From Clostridia bacterium (GTDB taxonomy: Bacteria > Bacillota_A > Clostridia > Oscillospirales > CAG-272), in contig JAFSUU010000082.1 of NCBI GenBank assembly GCA_017445115.1, positions 1 to 41,588 on the forward strand: a DNA stretch of 41,588 bases, given 5' to 3'. This document shows positions 1 through 8,472 of this stretch, in pieces. The position numbers and the translations under genes are program-made. Under the pieces are notes generated by a model, which searched no databases, had not been told where the DNA came from, and saw only the letters and a list, made by a program, of their open reading frames with translations. Numbering within the stretch: the first letter of the stretch is position 1; every line of letters begins with the position of its first letter.

Positions 1-1153
1 CGTTCTCATACCCCGCGGAAAGATTCGGACACGGAAGCCCTCGGAACGACAGCGCCGCGCCGTCCGTTCCGCCTCTGAAGGGCTCGCAGACCGGCTCGAC
101 CCCGCACTCCGAGATCGCGCGCTTCAAATACTCAATCATATATGGTACCGTGTCGATCACCTCGCGCATATTCCGATACTGCTCGTATATCTCGCAGGAC
201 ACCCCGCCGTATTTTTCGTTGAGGGACGCGGTAAGCTCTTTTACGAATCGCTCCCTCGCTTCGAAAGCATCCCGATCGAAATCGCGTATTATAAGCTCTA
301 TCCTCGCGCTCTCACAACGAGAGACGCAGGATACCACGTGATAGAAGCCCTCTCTTCCTTCCGTATACTGAGGCTTTTCGCGCGCGGGAAGAGACGACAT
401 AAACTCCGCGGCGACGTCGGACGCGTTCTTCATTATTCCTTTAGCCGTCGCGGTGTGGACGGACAGTCCTTCCGCCGTGACGACAGCCTCGGACGCGTTG
501 AACGTTTCGTCCTCATAATATCCGAGATGGTCTCCGTCTATCGTATACGCGGTTTTCGCGCCGAAACGCACAAGGTCGAGATCGCGCGCAAGCCCTCCCA
601 CCTCCTCGTCAGGAGTGAAGGCTAAACATACCGTCGTGTGAGGAACTTCCGGATTCTTAAGATAGTATTCCGCCACGGTCATGACGGACGCGATCGCCGC
701 TTTGTCGTCTCCTCCGAGAAGGGTCGTCCCGTCGGTCACGATCAGATCTTTTCCGACATATCGCGACAGATTAGGATATTTGTCGGCGCGCATCACGATC
801 CCGAGCTCTTCGTTCAGAACGATATCGCCTCCGCCGTAGTTTTCGACGACGCGCGGCTTTACCCCTTCTCCCGGAGCGTCGGGAGCCGTGTCTATGTGAG
901 TGATATATCCGATCGGAGCGGTTTCGCGATCCGTGAGGTTTGAGAGTATTTTTGCATACACGACGCAGTTCTCTTCGTCGTAATACAAGTCGTCCGCACC
1001 GAGTTCTGTAAGCTCGTCGAAAAGCGCTTTTGCGAGATCGCGCTGACATTCGGTCGACGGGAAAACATCGGAGAAGGGCTCGGAGCGCGTGTTGATCTTC
1101 GCGTACCGGATCAGCCTCTCCTTCGTCTTTTCGCAGAAATCAAAATCCTTCAC
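1..1153 (-). CDS. pepT: Peptidase T (tripeptide aminopeptidase), C-terminus cut by window edge
   Basis: Cytosolic M20-family zinc aminopeptidase that removes the N-terminal residue of tripeptides. The conceptual translation (384 residues visible of about 405 usual) shows the family landmarks: THIDT (His86 and Asp88), LLGGDDKAA (Asp149), PDEEVG (Glu183/Glu184), YTIDGD (Asp206) and RGGTDGAALSF near the cut end. The final zinc-ligand histidine would lie beyond the left edge. The chosen start is a GTG whose last two bases overlap the TGA of the upstream pepC-like gene (GTGA), which suggests translational coupling. An in-frame ATG at 1171 is an alternative start adding six residues. Both peptidases probably act together in peptide turnover, transcribed from the promoter at 2496-2524. 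Family assignment is firm. Confidence 0.93.
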   Translation of the reverse strand, partial: MKDFDFCEKTKERLIRYAKINTRSEPFSDVFPSTECQRDLAKALFDELTELGADDLYYDEENCVVYAKILSNLTDRETAPIGYITHIDTAPDAPGEGVKPRVVENYGGGDIVLNEELGIVMRADKYPNLSRYVGKDLIVTDGTTLLGGDDKAAIASVMTVAEYYLKNPEVPHTTVCLAFTPDEEVGGLARDLDLVRFGAKTAYTIDGDHLGYYEDETFNASEAVVTAEGLSVHTATAKGIMKNASDVAAEFMSSLPAREKPQYTEGREGFYHVVSCVSRCESARIELIIRDFDRDAFEARERFVKELTASLNEKYGGVSCEIYEQYRNMREVIDTVPYMIEYLKRAISECGVEPVCEPFRGGTDGAALSFRGLPCPNLSAGYEN

Positions 1154-2460
1154 AGCGTGTCGCACTCCCATGGATCGACCTTTAGAGGCTCCGTATCGAG
1201 AAGCGCCGCCTGGCGTTCGTTAAGATGCTTCTTATTGATGATCGCCTCGTAAACGTATTCTCTGAAATACTTCTCGCTGCACACGAAATATCCGTGCTTA
1301 CCGACGTCCTCGCCCCAGCTGTTTTCTATCTTCCATCTCTCGGGACGGCCCGATTCGTCGAAATTTACTCCGACGAGGATCATCGCGTGAGTCGCAAAGC
1401 TGTCGTGATATTCGAGCCGCTCTCCCTTTTCCGTCTCGAAGGAAACGCCTCCGAGGACTCCCTCGTAATCAAGACTGTCGGGATCCCAGACCCCCTCTTT
1501 TCTCGCGCCGTACGCTCCCGCGTCGCATCCGAACCAGACCGGCTCTCCGTCCTTCAGCTGTTTTATGCAGAGCTCTTCAAGCTCGTCCATCGTAAGATTT
1601 ACGTTATACACGTCGCTCTCCGCCATACAGCCGATATAGTGGAACTTGTAATGAAGGCCGTTCTTCAGACCGGACGTGGGATGATCCGTCACGGTGACGT
1701 AATCGTTGAGTGCGAACGCTATATACTTTTCAAAGAATTCTTTCGGCGTGATCCCCCTGTCGGAGCTGAACTCTCCGTTTTTGTTTCTGTATTCGAAATT
1801 GAAACTCACGGGCGGTTCGCCGAAAACTATACATTCCGCCTTGAATATCTCCGACATCATCTCTTCTTTTCTCGCGCTCGGATCCTTACCCTCCGCGATC
1901 AAACGTCTGAGTTCTGCTGCATCCTTTCTGAGAATGGATTTCAGAAGCTTCATAAACTTATCGGTGTGTTCGGACTGAAATGTCTCGGGCATGGCGTCCT
2001 TCGGAACTACCCCGTATTTCTTTACGAGATCGACCGCCATGCTCCAGTAACCGCCGTCTCCGAACCCCTCAAGGATATACTCGTTCATCCTCGTGTTTTT
2101 GGGATCGTGCGCGTTCGCGATCACCATTTCGAGCATATTGTTCGCCTTTTCGAGCTTGTCGAAGAAAGCAAGATAGTTTCCGGAGAGCTCAAAAGAGTCG
2201 AGAGAACACTTTTCCGCGACGATCTCTCTCATTATATTCATAAAAGCGAAAAGCCAGCATCTTCCGCTCTTTTTCTGCGCGGTGATCCCTCTCGTTTTCA
2301 GCTCTATCTCAAAATCTCCGTTCAGCTTTGCCGCCGCCATCGGAACGAAGGCGAGATCGGAAAGCTCGGTTTTCGCCATAGCGGCGTTCAAAGTCTTTGC
2401 ATTTGCACACGATCTGTAATCGGCGCGGAATCTTTCGATCGATTGTTCTGTAATCGGCAT
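1150..2460 (-). CDS. pepC: Aminopeptidase C / bleomycin hydrolase family (peptidase C1B)
   Basis: Cytosolic papain-like cysteine aminopeptidase of about 436 residues, the usual length for the family. The catalytic triad is visible: Cys68 in SGRCWLFA, His358 in ATHAMILVG and Asn380 in ENSWG. The gene also has the GYWSM and GLHYKFHY segments common in bleomycin hydrolases. The start at 2460 (MPITEQ) is preferred over an upstream in-frame codon at 2505 because a GGAG Shine-Dalgarno lies about nine bases before it, and 2505 lies inside the promoter -10 region. The stop overlaps the pepT start. A strong sigma-A-type promoter precedes it, divergent from the LytR-family gene. Symbol follows the lactococcal homologue. 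Confidence 0.94.
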   Translation of the reverse strand: MPITEQSIERFRADYRSCANAKTLNAAMAKTELSDLAFVPMAAAKLNGDFEIELKTRGITAQKKSGRCWLFAFMNIMREIVAEKCSLDSFELSGNYLAFFDKLEKANNMLEMVIANAHDPKNTRMNEYILEGFGDGGYWSMAVDLVKKYGVVPKDAMPETFQSEHTDKFMKLLKSILRKDAAELRRLIAEGKDPSARKEEMMSEIFKAECIVFGEPPVSFNFEYRNKNGEFSSDRGITPKEFFEKYIAFALNDYVTVTDHPTSGLKNGLHYKFHYIGCMAESDVYNVNLTMDELEELCIKQLKDGEPVWFGCDAGAYGARKEGVWDPDSLDYEGVLGGVSFETEKGERLEYHDSFATHAMILVGVNFDESGRPERWKIENSWGEDVGKHGYFVCSEKYFREYVYEAIINKKHLNERQAALLDTEPLKVDPWECDTL

Positions 2461-2495
2461 TTTTTCGGTCTCCTGACTGTGTTGTTTCTGTAAAA

Positions 2496-2524
2496 AGTAT
2501 ATCACAAGAGCGCCATTCGGTCAA
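2496..2524 (-). promoter_or_regulatory. Sigma-A promoter for the pepC-pepT operon
   Basis: Reading the minus strand, a TTGACC -35 box and TATACT -10 box are separated by exactly 17 bases. TG one base before the -10 gives an extended -10. It is placed 36 bases upstream of the pepC start codon. Confidence 0.85.
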
Positions 2525-2564
2525 CACGAAAAAACGCGTTCACGCATCGTTTATATCGCGTTTA

Positions 2565-2593
2565 TTGACTTTTTCGACGCCTCGTGATATACT
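2565..2593 (+). promoter_or_regulatory. Sigma-A promoter for the LytR-CpsA-Psr gene
   Basis: TTGACT, 17-base spacer, TATACT, again with an extended -10 (TGATATACT). It is divergent from the pepC promoter and shares its TGATATACT core. The start codon is 58 bases downstream, with a GGGAG ribosome binding site about eight bases before it. Confidence 0.85.
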
Positions 2594-2651
2594 GTTGTGA
2601 CAGACCGACAGGAAATGGACGACTCTTACTGCATCACAAGGGAGCATTTTA

Positions 2652-3863
2652 ATGGATCGCAACAATAAAGCGGAGATAAAAAGAAAAAGCAAAAAGATGC
2701 TTACAGTCACCATAGTCATCAGCGTTCTTTTTCTGCTTCTTCTCACCGCATACTTTTTCAGACATCAGATAGTGAATCTGTTCACCACGCCAGAGGGACA
2801 TCCTAGCAGCGAACCCGCGCCGTTTGAACGCGAAACGACCGACGGGATGCCGCAGGGCAACGTTCCCCCCGCCAACGGCGACAGGATCTACAATATCCTC
2901 ATTTGCGGAGAAGACAAAGTCTCCGGTCTCACGGACATAAACCTTCTCGTCAATTTCAACACCACCAGTCTCACGATGTCGATCATGCAGATACCCCGCG
3001 ACACGAATATGGTCTACGACGGATACTATTACAACAAGGCGAACGGAGTATACAGATGCTTCGGAGAAGACGGCTGGGATTCAAACGACCCGTACGTTCA
3101 GAACGCGATCGAAAAATTCGATAAAGAAGACGAAAAAGAGATGCGCGGCATCGCGGGATTTGCCGCTCTTCTCGAGCGCAACCTCTGCGTTAAGATCCAC
3201 TATTACGCCGTGATGGATCTGGAAGGATTCATCAACATAGTCGATGCGCTCGGCGGAGTATATATGGACGTACCGTTCGACCTCGACTATAACGACCCGA
3301 ACCAGGATCTTTATATACACGTCGCGAAGGGCTATCAGAAGCTCGACGGGAAAGCGGCTGAAGGAGTCGTGCGCTACAGAGAAGGCTTCGGACTCGCCGA
3401 TATCGGACGAGGCAATATGCAGAAGATGTTTATGGCATCCCTCGTCAAAACCATCCAGGATAACGCAAGTATTTTCAACGCGGACAAGATAATAAAGGTC
3501 TGCGGGATCATATCAGACAACCTCGTTACGAATATGACGACCTCCGATATGATCTACTTTGCTAACAACGCGATGACTCTCGATATGCAGTACGTCACGT
3601 TTATGACCTGCCCGATAGGCGGCGATTACGATTTCAACTACGGTACTTGGTACACCTGCATCAACAAGGAAGCGACGCTGAAATATATCAATTCTTATTT
3701 CAACATTTATGACGCCCCCGTCACAATGAACGAATTTGACCCGAACGGCGTCTTCTACTATGACTCCGAATGGTACTACGGCCCCGCCGAGATCGTTCCG
3801 GAATACATCTACAAGGGATCCGATATGATGGACGATAACTTCGTCCCCGAAGTCGGCAACTGA
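2652..3863 (+). CDS. LytR-CpsA-Psr (LCP) family cell-wall glycopolymer ligase
   Basis: LCP enzymes transfer undecaprenyl-linked glycopolymers (teichoic acids, capsule) onto peptidoglycan at the outer membrane face. The 403-residue protein has a basic N-terminus, one membrane segment (about 17-36), a Pro/Glu-rich linker (about 48-75) and an extracellular LCP domain from about 80 to 300. Recognisable family blocks are NILICGED, SIMQIPRDTNM, VDALGGVYMDVP and the Arg-rich helix GLADIGRGNMQKMF. A Tyr/Asp-rich tail (340-403) follows and is not a known domain to me. Single-gene unit: own promoter upstream and a rho-independent terminator directly after the stop. Domain assignment is firm; the polymer transferred is unknown. 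Confidence 0.9.
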   Translation: MDRNNKAEIKRKSKKMLTVTIVISVLFLLLLTAYFFRHQIVNLFTTPEGHPSSEPAPFERETTDGMPQGNVPPANGDRIYNILICGEDKVSGLTDINLLVNFNTTSLTMSIMQIPRDTNMVYDGYYYNKANGVYRCFGEDGWDSNDPYVQNAIEKFDKEDEKEMRGIAGFAALLERNLCVKIHYYAVMDLEGFINIVDALGGVYMDVPFDLDYNDPNQDLYIHVAKGYQKLDGKAAEGVVRYREGFGLADIGRGNMQKMFMASLVKTIQDNASIFNADKIIKVCGIISDNLVTNMTTSDMIYFANNAMTLDMQYVTFMTCPIGGDYDFNYGTWYTCINKEATLKYINSYFNIYDAPVTMNEFDPNGVFYYDSEWYYGPAEIVPEYIYKGSDMMDDNFVPEVGN

Positions 3864-3885
3864 CGATCCAATAATTCACCAAAAG

Positions 3886-3906
3886 GCATCCGAAAGGGTG
3901 CTTTTT
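3886..3906 (+). terminator. Rho-independent terminator after the LCP gene
   Basis: GCATCC, GAAA tetraloop, GGGTGC (one G-T pair), followed by TTTTT and a second T run. Confidence 0.85.
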
Positions 3907-3927
3907 CTGTTTTTCGAAAAAATATTA

Positions 3928-3956
3928 TTGACAAACGATATTTTTTGTGGTAGAAT
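3928..3956 (+). promoter_or_regulatory. Sigma-A promoter for the DUF2975 cassette
   Basis: Perfect -35 TTGACA, 17-base spacer and TAGAAT -10, with a GGAGGTG ribosome binding site and ATG at 3979 just downstream. The short leader (about 15 bases) leaves little room for leader regulation. Confidence 0.88.
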
Positions 3957-3978
3957 TCAGAAAACGGAGGTGAATCAA

Positions 3979-4446
3979 ATGAACAGAAAAACTTCAGCAT
4001 ATATATCACTTATAATATGTATTCTTTCCGCAGTGATCCTCACTGTGCTTCTCTTCCGCTTTCCTTCATTCATTAACTGGATGCTTGAGCAGGACAGTAC
4101 GGTCAACTGCAATTTCGACCAAAGCGTCAGGTCTCTTTCAATCGCTTTCTACGCCGCTTCCCCGATATCGTTTCTTGCGATATATCTTCTGATCAGGCTT
4201 CTTTTGAACGTGACACATGACAAAGTGTTCATTGACGCCAATGTAAAATATCTTCGCTGTATATCTTATTGCTGTCACGCGGTCGCGCTCATTTGCCTTG
4301 TATACGTCTTTTTATGCCGCCCGTTCTTTAAATCGATCTCTTTCGTCGCTTTTGCGATGGCGGTAGTCGGATCGCTCATCCGCGTCGTTAAAAACGTCAT
4401 GCAGAGCGCCGTCGAGCTTCAGCAAGAGAACGATCTTACGATCTGA
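3979..4446 (+). CDS. DUF2975 family membrane protein
   Basis: A 155-residue integral membrane protein with four predicted hydrophobic segments (about 7-25, 52-74, 94-115, 120-140). It begins at an ATG preceded by GGAGGTGA, not at the earlier in-frame start at 3898, which lies in the terminator upstream of the promoter. DUF2975 proteins are commonly paired with a small YozG-type helix-turn-helix protein, and that partner follows nine bases later. The biochemical role of DUF2975 is unknown; a membrane sensor for the paired regulator is an inference from gene order. Confidence 0.8.
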   Translation: MNRKTSAYISLIICILSAVILTVLLFRFPSFINWMLEQDSTVNCNFDQSVRSLSIAFYAASPISFLAIYLLIRLLLNVTHDKVFIDANVKYLRCISYCCHAVALICLVYVFLCRPFFKSISFVAFAMAVVGSLIRVVKNVMQSAVELQQENDLTI

Positions 4447-4455
4447 GGTGGCAAA

Positions 4456-4659
4456 ATGATAGTTGTAAACATAGACGTAATGCTTGCAAAGAGAAAGATG
4501 ACTTCCCGTGAGCTCGCTGAAAAAATCGGGATCACTCAGGCGAACCTGTCGATTTTGAAGACCGGAAAGGCAAACGCCGTCAGGTTTTCCACGCTCAACG
4601 CCATCTGCCGGGCGCTGGACTGCACCCCCGGCGACATTCTTGAATATAAGGAGGACTGA
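4456..4659 (+). CDS. YozG-type XRE-family helix-turn-helix regulator
   Basis: A 67-residue Cro/CI-like DNA-binding protein. The helix-turn-helix covers about residues 16-40 (SRELAEKIGITQANLSILKTG), and it ends with the ALDCTPGDILEY signature common to the YozG subgroup. GAGGTGGCAAA provides the ribosome binding site. It is translated within the DUF2975 operon and followed two bases after its stop by the next gene. It probably autoregulates this cassette, although I see no obvious operator dyad at the 3928 promoter. Confidence 0.88.
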   Translation: MIVVNIDVMLAKRKMTSRELAEKIGITQANLSILKTGKANAVRFSTLNAICRALDCTPGDILEYKED

Positions 4660-4661
4660 AA

Positions 4662-6320
4662 ATGAACGAAAGCCCTGATTATCAAAACGGTGCGCAGAAA
4701 AACGATCCGAAAGGACCTCAGAACGGCGCTCCCGCGTACAATGCCTATGCGTACGCACCTTACCGTGTTCCTGAAAGAATAAAAAGAGAACCGCTTTTCC
4801 AACGCGGAAAACGGGACGTTGTGATCGCCGCCGTTCTGATCGTCCTGTCGGTCCTTTGGGGCTCTTCCCTCTTCTGGGATCAGCTGAGAGCAGGATACAC
4901 AATCGTGTATATCCTTTCCCTTGCCGCGATCTCCGCGTTCCTTATTTGCAAGGGCTCAAAGGTCACTCCGTTCTCGCTTGCGGTCGCAGCCCTTTCGGCA
5001 GTGTGTTCTTTATCCTTTGCATTCACATCGAACCTCACCGTAAGGTTTCTTTCATATATCGTGACTTTAATATCCGCGGCGGTATGGTTCTCACATCTTG
5101 CGGGAAAGAAGTGCGGCAAAAGCGATTTCGGAGTCGCAAAATGCGCCGGTCTGGCCGTTTTCCACGGTATCGCGGATATACCGCAAACTCTCGTAGACCT
5201 CTTCGCAAAAAGCAAAGATCCAAAATCTAAAACGTGGCTCCGCATCCTGATAGGCGTCGGCTGCGCGATACCCCTTCTTCTGATCCTCATCCCGCTGCTT
5301 ATGAGCTCGGACGAAGCGTTCAGCTCGCTCATAAACAACCTTTCCGATGCAAAAGAGTGGCTGCTAAAGATAATAGTCGGCGTAATCTTCTGCCCGCTCA
5401 TCCTCGGATTCGTGTTCTCGCTCAAGTATAACAAGAGATCGGGAGAAAGATCATTCGGCATAAAATGCGTGAACTCCGCGACCGTGTCCGCGTTTCTATC
5501 CGTCACATCCGCGGTATACGCGGTGTATCTCTTCTCTCAGACCGCATATTTCACTTCCGCTTTCATGAACATCCTGCCGAAAGGATATAAGTTCACTTAC
5601 GCCGAATACGCGAGACGAGGATTTTTCGAGCTCTGTGCGATCGCCGCGATTAATCTTGCGCTTATCGTTCTCCTGATAATCTTCACGGAAAAGAAAGAGG
5701 GAAAGCTGCCTCTGTGTGTAAAGATCCCGGCGACGTTCATTTCCTTCTTCACTCTCGTGATCATCGCTACCGCCGTCTCAAAAATGATCATGTATATCAA
5801 CGAGTACGGAATGACGGTGCTCCGCGTATGTACCTCCGCGTTCATGCTCTGGATGGCGACGGTGTTCATTGCGGCGACGGTCCGTCTCTTCACTAAAAAG
5901 CTCGATATCCTCCGCACGGGACTCCTCTCAGCCCTGATCATCCTCTCGGTGCTCGGAGTACTGAACGTCAACTCCTTCTGCGCGCGATACAACTATGAAG
6001 CGTACGTTGAAAAAGGCGCCGCGATCGACGTCGAACACTATGCGGCTCTGGGCGACGAGGGCATCGAATACCTGTGCAAGCTCGCAGGAGCGCCCGATGA
6101 AGACGTCGCGAAAAAAGCGAAGCTGATCCTTGAATATAAAGTCTATTACTACTATGATATCGACTATTATGCCGAAGGCTCTTACGACGATATCCCTCCT
6201 GAAAGATCTTTCTCGGGTATCGGACAGTTCTCGTTCGCAAGGCAAAGAGCGTACGAAGCTTTTGATGAATACGTCGAAAAATCCGGCGGATTCGATGCGT
6301 TTACCGATCATCTGAATTGA
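4662..6320 (+). CDS. DUF4153/DUF4173-like polytopic membrane protein
   Basis: A 552-residue membrane protein. An Asn/Pro/Tyr-rich cytosolic N-terminus (about 1-45) is followed by roughly ten hydrophobic segments up to residue 450. The C-terminal soluble part is rich in Tyr, Asp and Glu. The central YAEYARRGFFELCAIAAINL block and the VLNVNSFCARYN ending resemble the DUF4153/DUF4173 family. An AGGAGG ribosome binding site overlaps the end of the regulator gene, so expression is coupled to it. The cassette closes with the terminator at 6382-6408. Molecular function is unknown; the neighbouring regulator and DUF2975 protein suggest an envelope-linked response. Confidence 0.75.
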   Translation: MNESPDYQNGAQKNDPKGPQNGAPAYNAYAYAPYRVPERIKREPLFQRGKRDVVIAAVLIVLSVLWGSSLFWDQLRAGYTIVYILSLAAISAFLICKGSKVTPFSLAVAALSAVCSLSFAFTSNLTVRFLSYIVTLISAAVWFSHLAGKKCGKSDFGVAKCAGLAVFHGIADIPQTLVDLFAKSKDPKSKTWLRILIGVGCAIPLLLILIPLLMSSDEAFSSLINNLSDAKEWLLKIIVGVIFCPLILGFVFSLKYNKRSGERSFGIKCVNSATVSAFLSVTSAVYAVYLFSQTAYFTSAFMNILPKGYKFTYAEYARRGFFELCAIAAINLALIVLLIIFTEKKEGKLPLCVKIPATFISFFTLVIIATAVSKMIMYINEYGMTVLRVCTSAFMLWMATVFIAATVRLFTKKLDILRTGLLSALIILSVLGVLNVNSFCARYNYEAYVEKGAAIDVEHYAALGDEGIEYLCKLAGAPDEDVAKKAKLILEYKVYYYYDIDYYAEGSYDDIPPERSFSGIGQFSFARQRAYEAFDEYVEKSGGFDAFTDHLN

Positions 6321-6381
6321 AGCAGGCATCTGCGCCAAGAAGATCAAAAAATCCGCTTTTCGTCAAACGGACAATCATTAT

Positions 6382-6408
6382 AACGGAGTCGGAATCCGAC
6401 TCCGTTTT
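6382..6408 (+). terminator. Rho-independent terminator
   Basis: Perfect 11-bp inverted repeat (AACGGAGTCGG / CCGACTCCGTT) around an AAT loop, running into TTTT. It closes the DUF2975 cassette. Confidence 0.88.
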
Positions 6409-6559
6409 CTATTGAAGCACAAGGTAAGTTCCGAAGCAATCCGAACTTGCGTTTTCCGTATCTTTCTCGCAAATTCGAATGCTGAGTCTTCGGTAACATC
6501 CGCGCTCAGAAATGCCTTCGCCCCGTTTGCGGTACAGACTCCTCTATCATTATATACTA
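6409..6559. other. Intergenic stretch without a supported gene
   Basis: About 150 bases between the terminator and the next promoter. The minus strand stays open for 87 codons across this stretch, but that frame runs through the terminator hairpin, has no ribosome binding site and starts inside the next gene, so I do not call it. It may be a degraded remnant or a dispersed intergenic element. Confidence 0.4.
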
Positions 6560-6588
6560 TTGCAATCCAATTGATTCTATGATATAAT
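6560..6588 (+). promoter_or_regulatory. Sigma-A promoter for the glycosyltransferase-thiolase operon
   Basis: TTGCAA, 17-base spacer, perfect TATAAT. A GAGGTGATAAA ribosome binding site and ATG at 6623 follow. It is the only clear promoter seen upstream of the five-gene operon. Confidence 0.85.
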
Positions 6589-6622
6589 GTGCTTGCTAAC
6601 CGATTCGTTTCGAGGTGATAAA

Positions 6623-7666
6623 ATGAATGGTTCAGGATCATTCCCGACAGCGACAGAATTGCCTTTGGTCTCCGTCGTGATCCCTGTATATAACGTCTGC
6701 AATTACCTGTCTCAATGTCTGGGATCGGTGATCGGCCAGACTTATCGTAATATGGAGATCATCATTATTGACGACGGTTCAACCGACGGAAGCAGCGGGA
6801 TCTGCGACGAATTCGCTTCTCGCGACCCGAGGATCCGCGTGATCCATACGGAAAACCGCGGAGTTGCAGCCGCAAGAAACCTGGGCATCGACAGCGTCAG
6901 AGGATCATACGTTTCGTTCGTTGACAGCGATGATTGGATAGAGCCTGATACGGTGGATACTCTTGTGAAAACCGCCCTTGAGTATAAGGCTGATATCGTT
7001 GCTGCGGGAATGCGCACGGAGTATATCGGAATGACCGTCGGGGCAAACAAAAAAGACGACCTGATAAGGATCTACCGCGGCGAAGACATTCTTCCGGCTT
7101 TCGCAAGTACGATAATCGGAAATCTGATCACGAACAAACTTCATCTTGCCGACTGTTTTAAAGGTATTCGCTTTCCCGAAGGACACATCTATGAAGACGT
7201 AGCGGTAACCTGGAGAGAAACAGACAATCTGGCGAAGAATAACGGCACTGTTGTGGTCTTGCCTGATAAGTTTTTTCATATACGCATGAGAAAAGGCAGC
7301 ATCTCTCACACCAAATCCTTCGGTAATATCGTCGACTGTTGGAATGCGTATTACGAGAAGTACAAAAATATGCCCTCTCTTCAAGAACAGTTTATTCCCC
7401 ATTGTTTTATGGCAATAGGCAGAATGTGGGGCAGTTACAGAGACTTTACAAAAGAAGAAAAACAAAAGTCCGCCGAAACGATCCGGGAAATGAAGTCGTT
7501 TTCAAAAGAAAACCGTCAACGTGTTATGAAGGGGAATTTCTCCCGAATGAACAAGTTTATATGTCTGTACTCGCAGAAAAGCGGACCTGTCGTAATGTTG
7601 CTTTGCAACTGGGGCGTTAAGCTTCGTTCGGCATTCAGTAAAACAAATAAAAAAATGTATGATTGA
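6623..7666 (+). CDS. Family 2 glycosyltransferase
   Basis: A 347-residue inverting GT-A enzyme that transfers a sugar from a nucleotide donor, probably to a cell-surface glycan. Motifs: LVSVVIPVYNVCNYL at the N-terminus, IIIDDGSTDGS (nucleotide binding), TENRGVAAARNLGI and FVDSDDWI with the metal-binding DxD. The C-terminal third has a basic, hydrophobic helix pattern, consistent with membrane association but without a clear membrane helix. The ATG at 6623 is chosen for its GAGGTGA site. It is the first gene of an operon that continues with a carbohydrate deacetylase. Donor and acceptor cannot be told from the sequence. Confidence 0.92.
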   Translation: MNGSGSFPTATELPLVSVVIPVYNVCNYLSQCLGSVIGQTYRNMEIIIIDDGSTDGSSGICDEFASRDPRIRVIHTENRGVAAARNLGIDSVRGSYVSFVDSDDWIEPDTVDTLVKTALEYKADIVAAGMRTEYIGMTVGANKKDDLIRIYRGEDILPAFASTIIGNLITNKLHLADCFKGIRFPEGHIYEDVAVTWRETDNLAKNNGTVVVLPDKFFHIRMRKGSISHTKSFGNIVDCWNAYYEKYKNMPSLQEQFIPHCFMAIGRMWGSYRDFTKEEKQKSAETIREMKSFSKENRQRVMKGNFSRMNKFICLYSQKSGPVVMLLCNWGVKLRSAFSKTNKKMYD

Positions 7667-7725
7667 TGCGGCGCAACAATGTTCCCGCATCATTATCGAT
7701 CGCCGTCACGGAGGTTGAACGTCTC

Positions 7726-8463
7726 ATGAAACACCGGTATATATTCAGACTTGACGATGCGTGTCCTCAAATGAACGTAGACAATTGGGACAGGATAGAA
7801 AAATTGCTGGACGCTTACGGTATTAAACCGATAGTCGGGATCATTCCGGACAACAAAGATTCTTTTTTCGGAAACGGATACTATGAACGTTTCTGGGAGA
7901 GAGCGCTCGAGTGGAAAAACAAGGGGTGGACCATTGCACAGCACGGACTCCATCATTTGATCAAAGAAGCCGACACCCGTACGTGTTTTCAAAAAGTCGT
8001 TGAGAAGGATTCGGAATTTGTGGGAAGATCGCTCAGCGAACAAAAGGAAATGCTTCTGAGGGGCTACGAAATAATGAAACAAAAGTGCTGTGAGCCCACA
8101 TGTTTTTTTGCGCCGTGCCACACGTTCGACAGCGTCACGGTAGAGGCGGTGAAAGAGCTCGGATTGTATGACTTTATTTCCGACGGATATTCCGCTCATG
8201 CATACAAAAAGAACGGCGTCGTCTTCATTCCGTGGATGTTCGACGCTCCGCACAAGCTGCGCGGAGTTCAGACTTTTATTTCGCATCCGAATTTTCTGAC
8301 CGACGAAGATTATCGGATTTTTGAGGACTTCTTTATAAAATACAAACATGATTTTATCGTTCCCGCCGATCTGTTGGCGGATAAAAACAATATAAAGAAT
8401 TCTCAGGGCCTATACGGAAAGATAGCGGAACGCGTCATCTACTGCATTAGAAAACTGAGGTGA
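7726..8463 (+). CDS. DUF2334-type polysaccharide deacetylase-like protein
   Basis: A 245-residue protein of the carbohydrate-esterase-4-like fold. FRLDDACP (Asp10/Asp11) supplies the acidic residues, and HGLHH (His73 and His77, HxxxH) the metal-binding histidines. FFAPCHTFD matches the family motif 3 region, and FISHPNF the late histidine motif. The start at 7726 follows GGAGG by ten bases and gives an N-terminus immediately before the first motif, as usual. An earlier ATG at 7666 would add 20 residues. It probably removes an acetyl group from a glycan made by the preceding glycosyltransferase; the substrate is inferred only from context. Confidence 0.8.
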   Translation: MKHRYIFRLDDACPQMNVDNWDRIEKLLDAYGIKPIVGIIPDNKDSFFGNGYYERFWERALEWKNKGWTIAQHGLHHLIKEADTRTCFQKVVEKDSEFVGRSLSEQKEMLLRGYEIMKQKCCEPTCFFAPCHTFDSVTVEAVKELGLYDFISDGYSAHAYKKNGVVFIPWMFDAPHKLRGVQTFISHPNFLTDEDYRIFEDFFIKYKHDFIVPADLLADKNNIKNSQGLYGKIAERVIYCIRKLR

Positions 8464-8472
8464 GTTGAGAGA

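Noticed and set aside
1225..2493. Long plus-strand ORF (422 residues) opposite pepC
   Set aside because: Shadow of the cysteine peptidase gene on the other strand; the minus-strand product has the full catalytic triad.
6378..6641. 87-residue minus-strand ORF
   Set aside because: Runs through the terminator hairpin and into the glycosyltransferase start, without a ribosome binding site.
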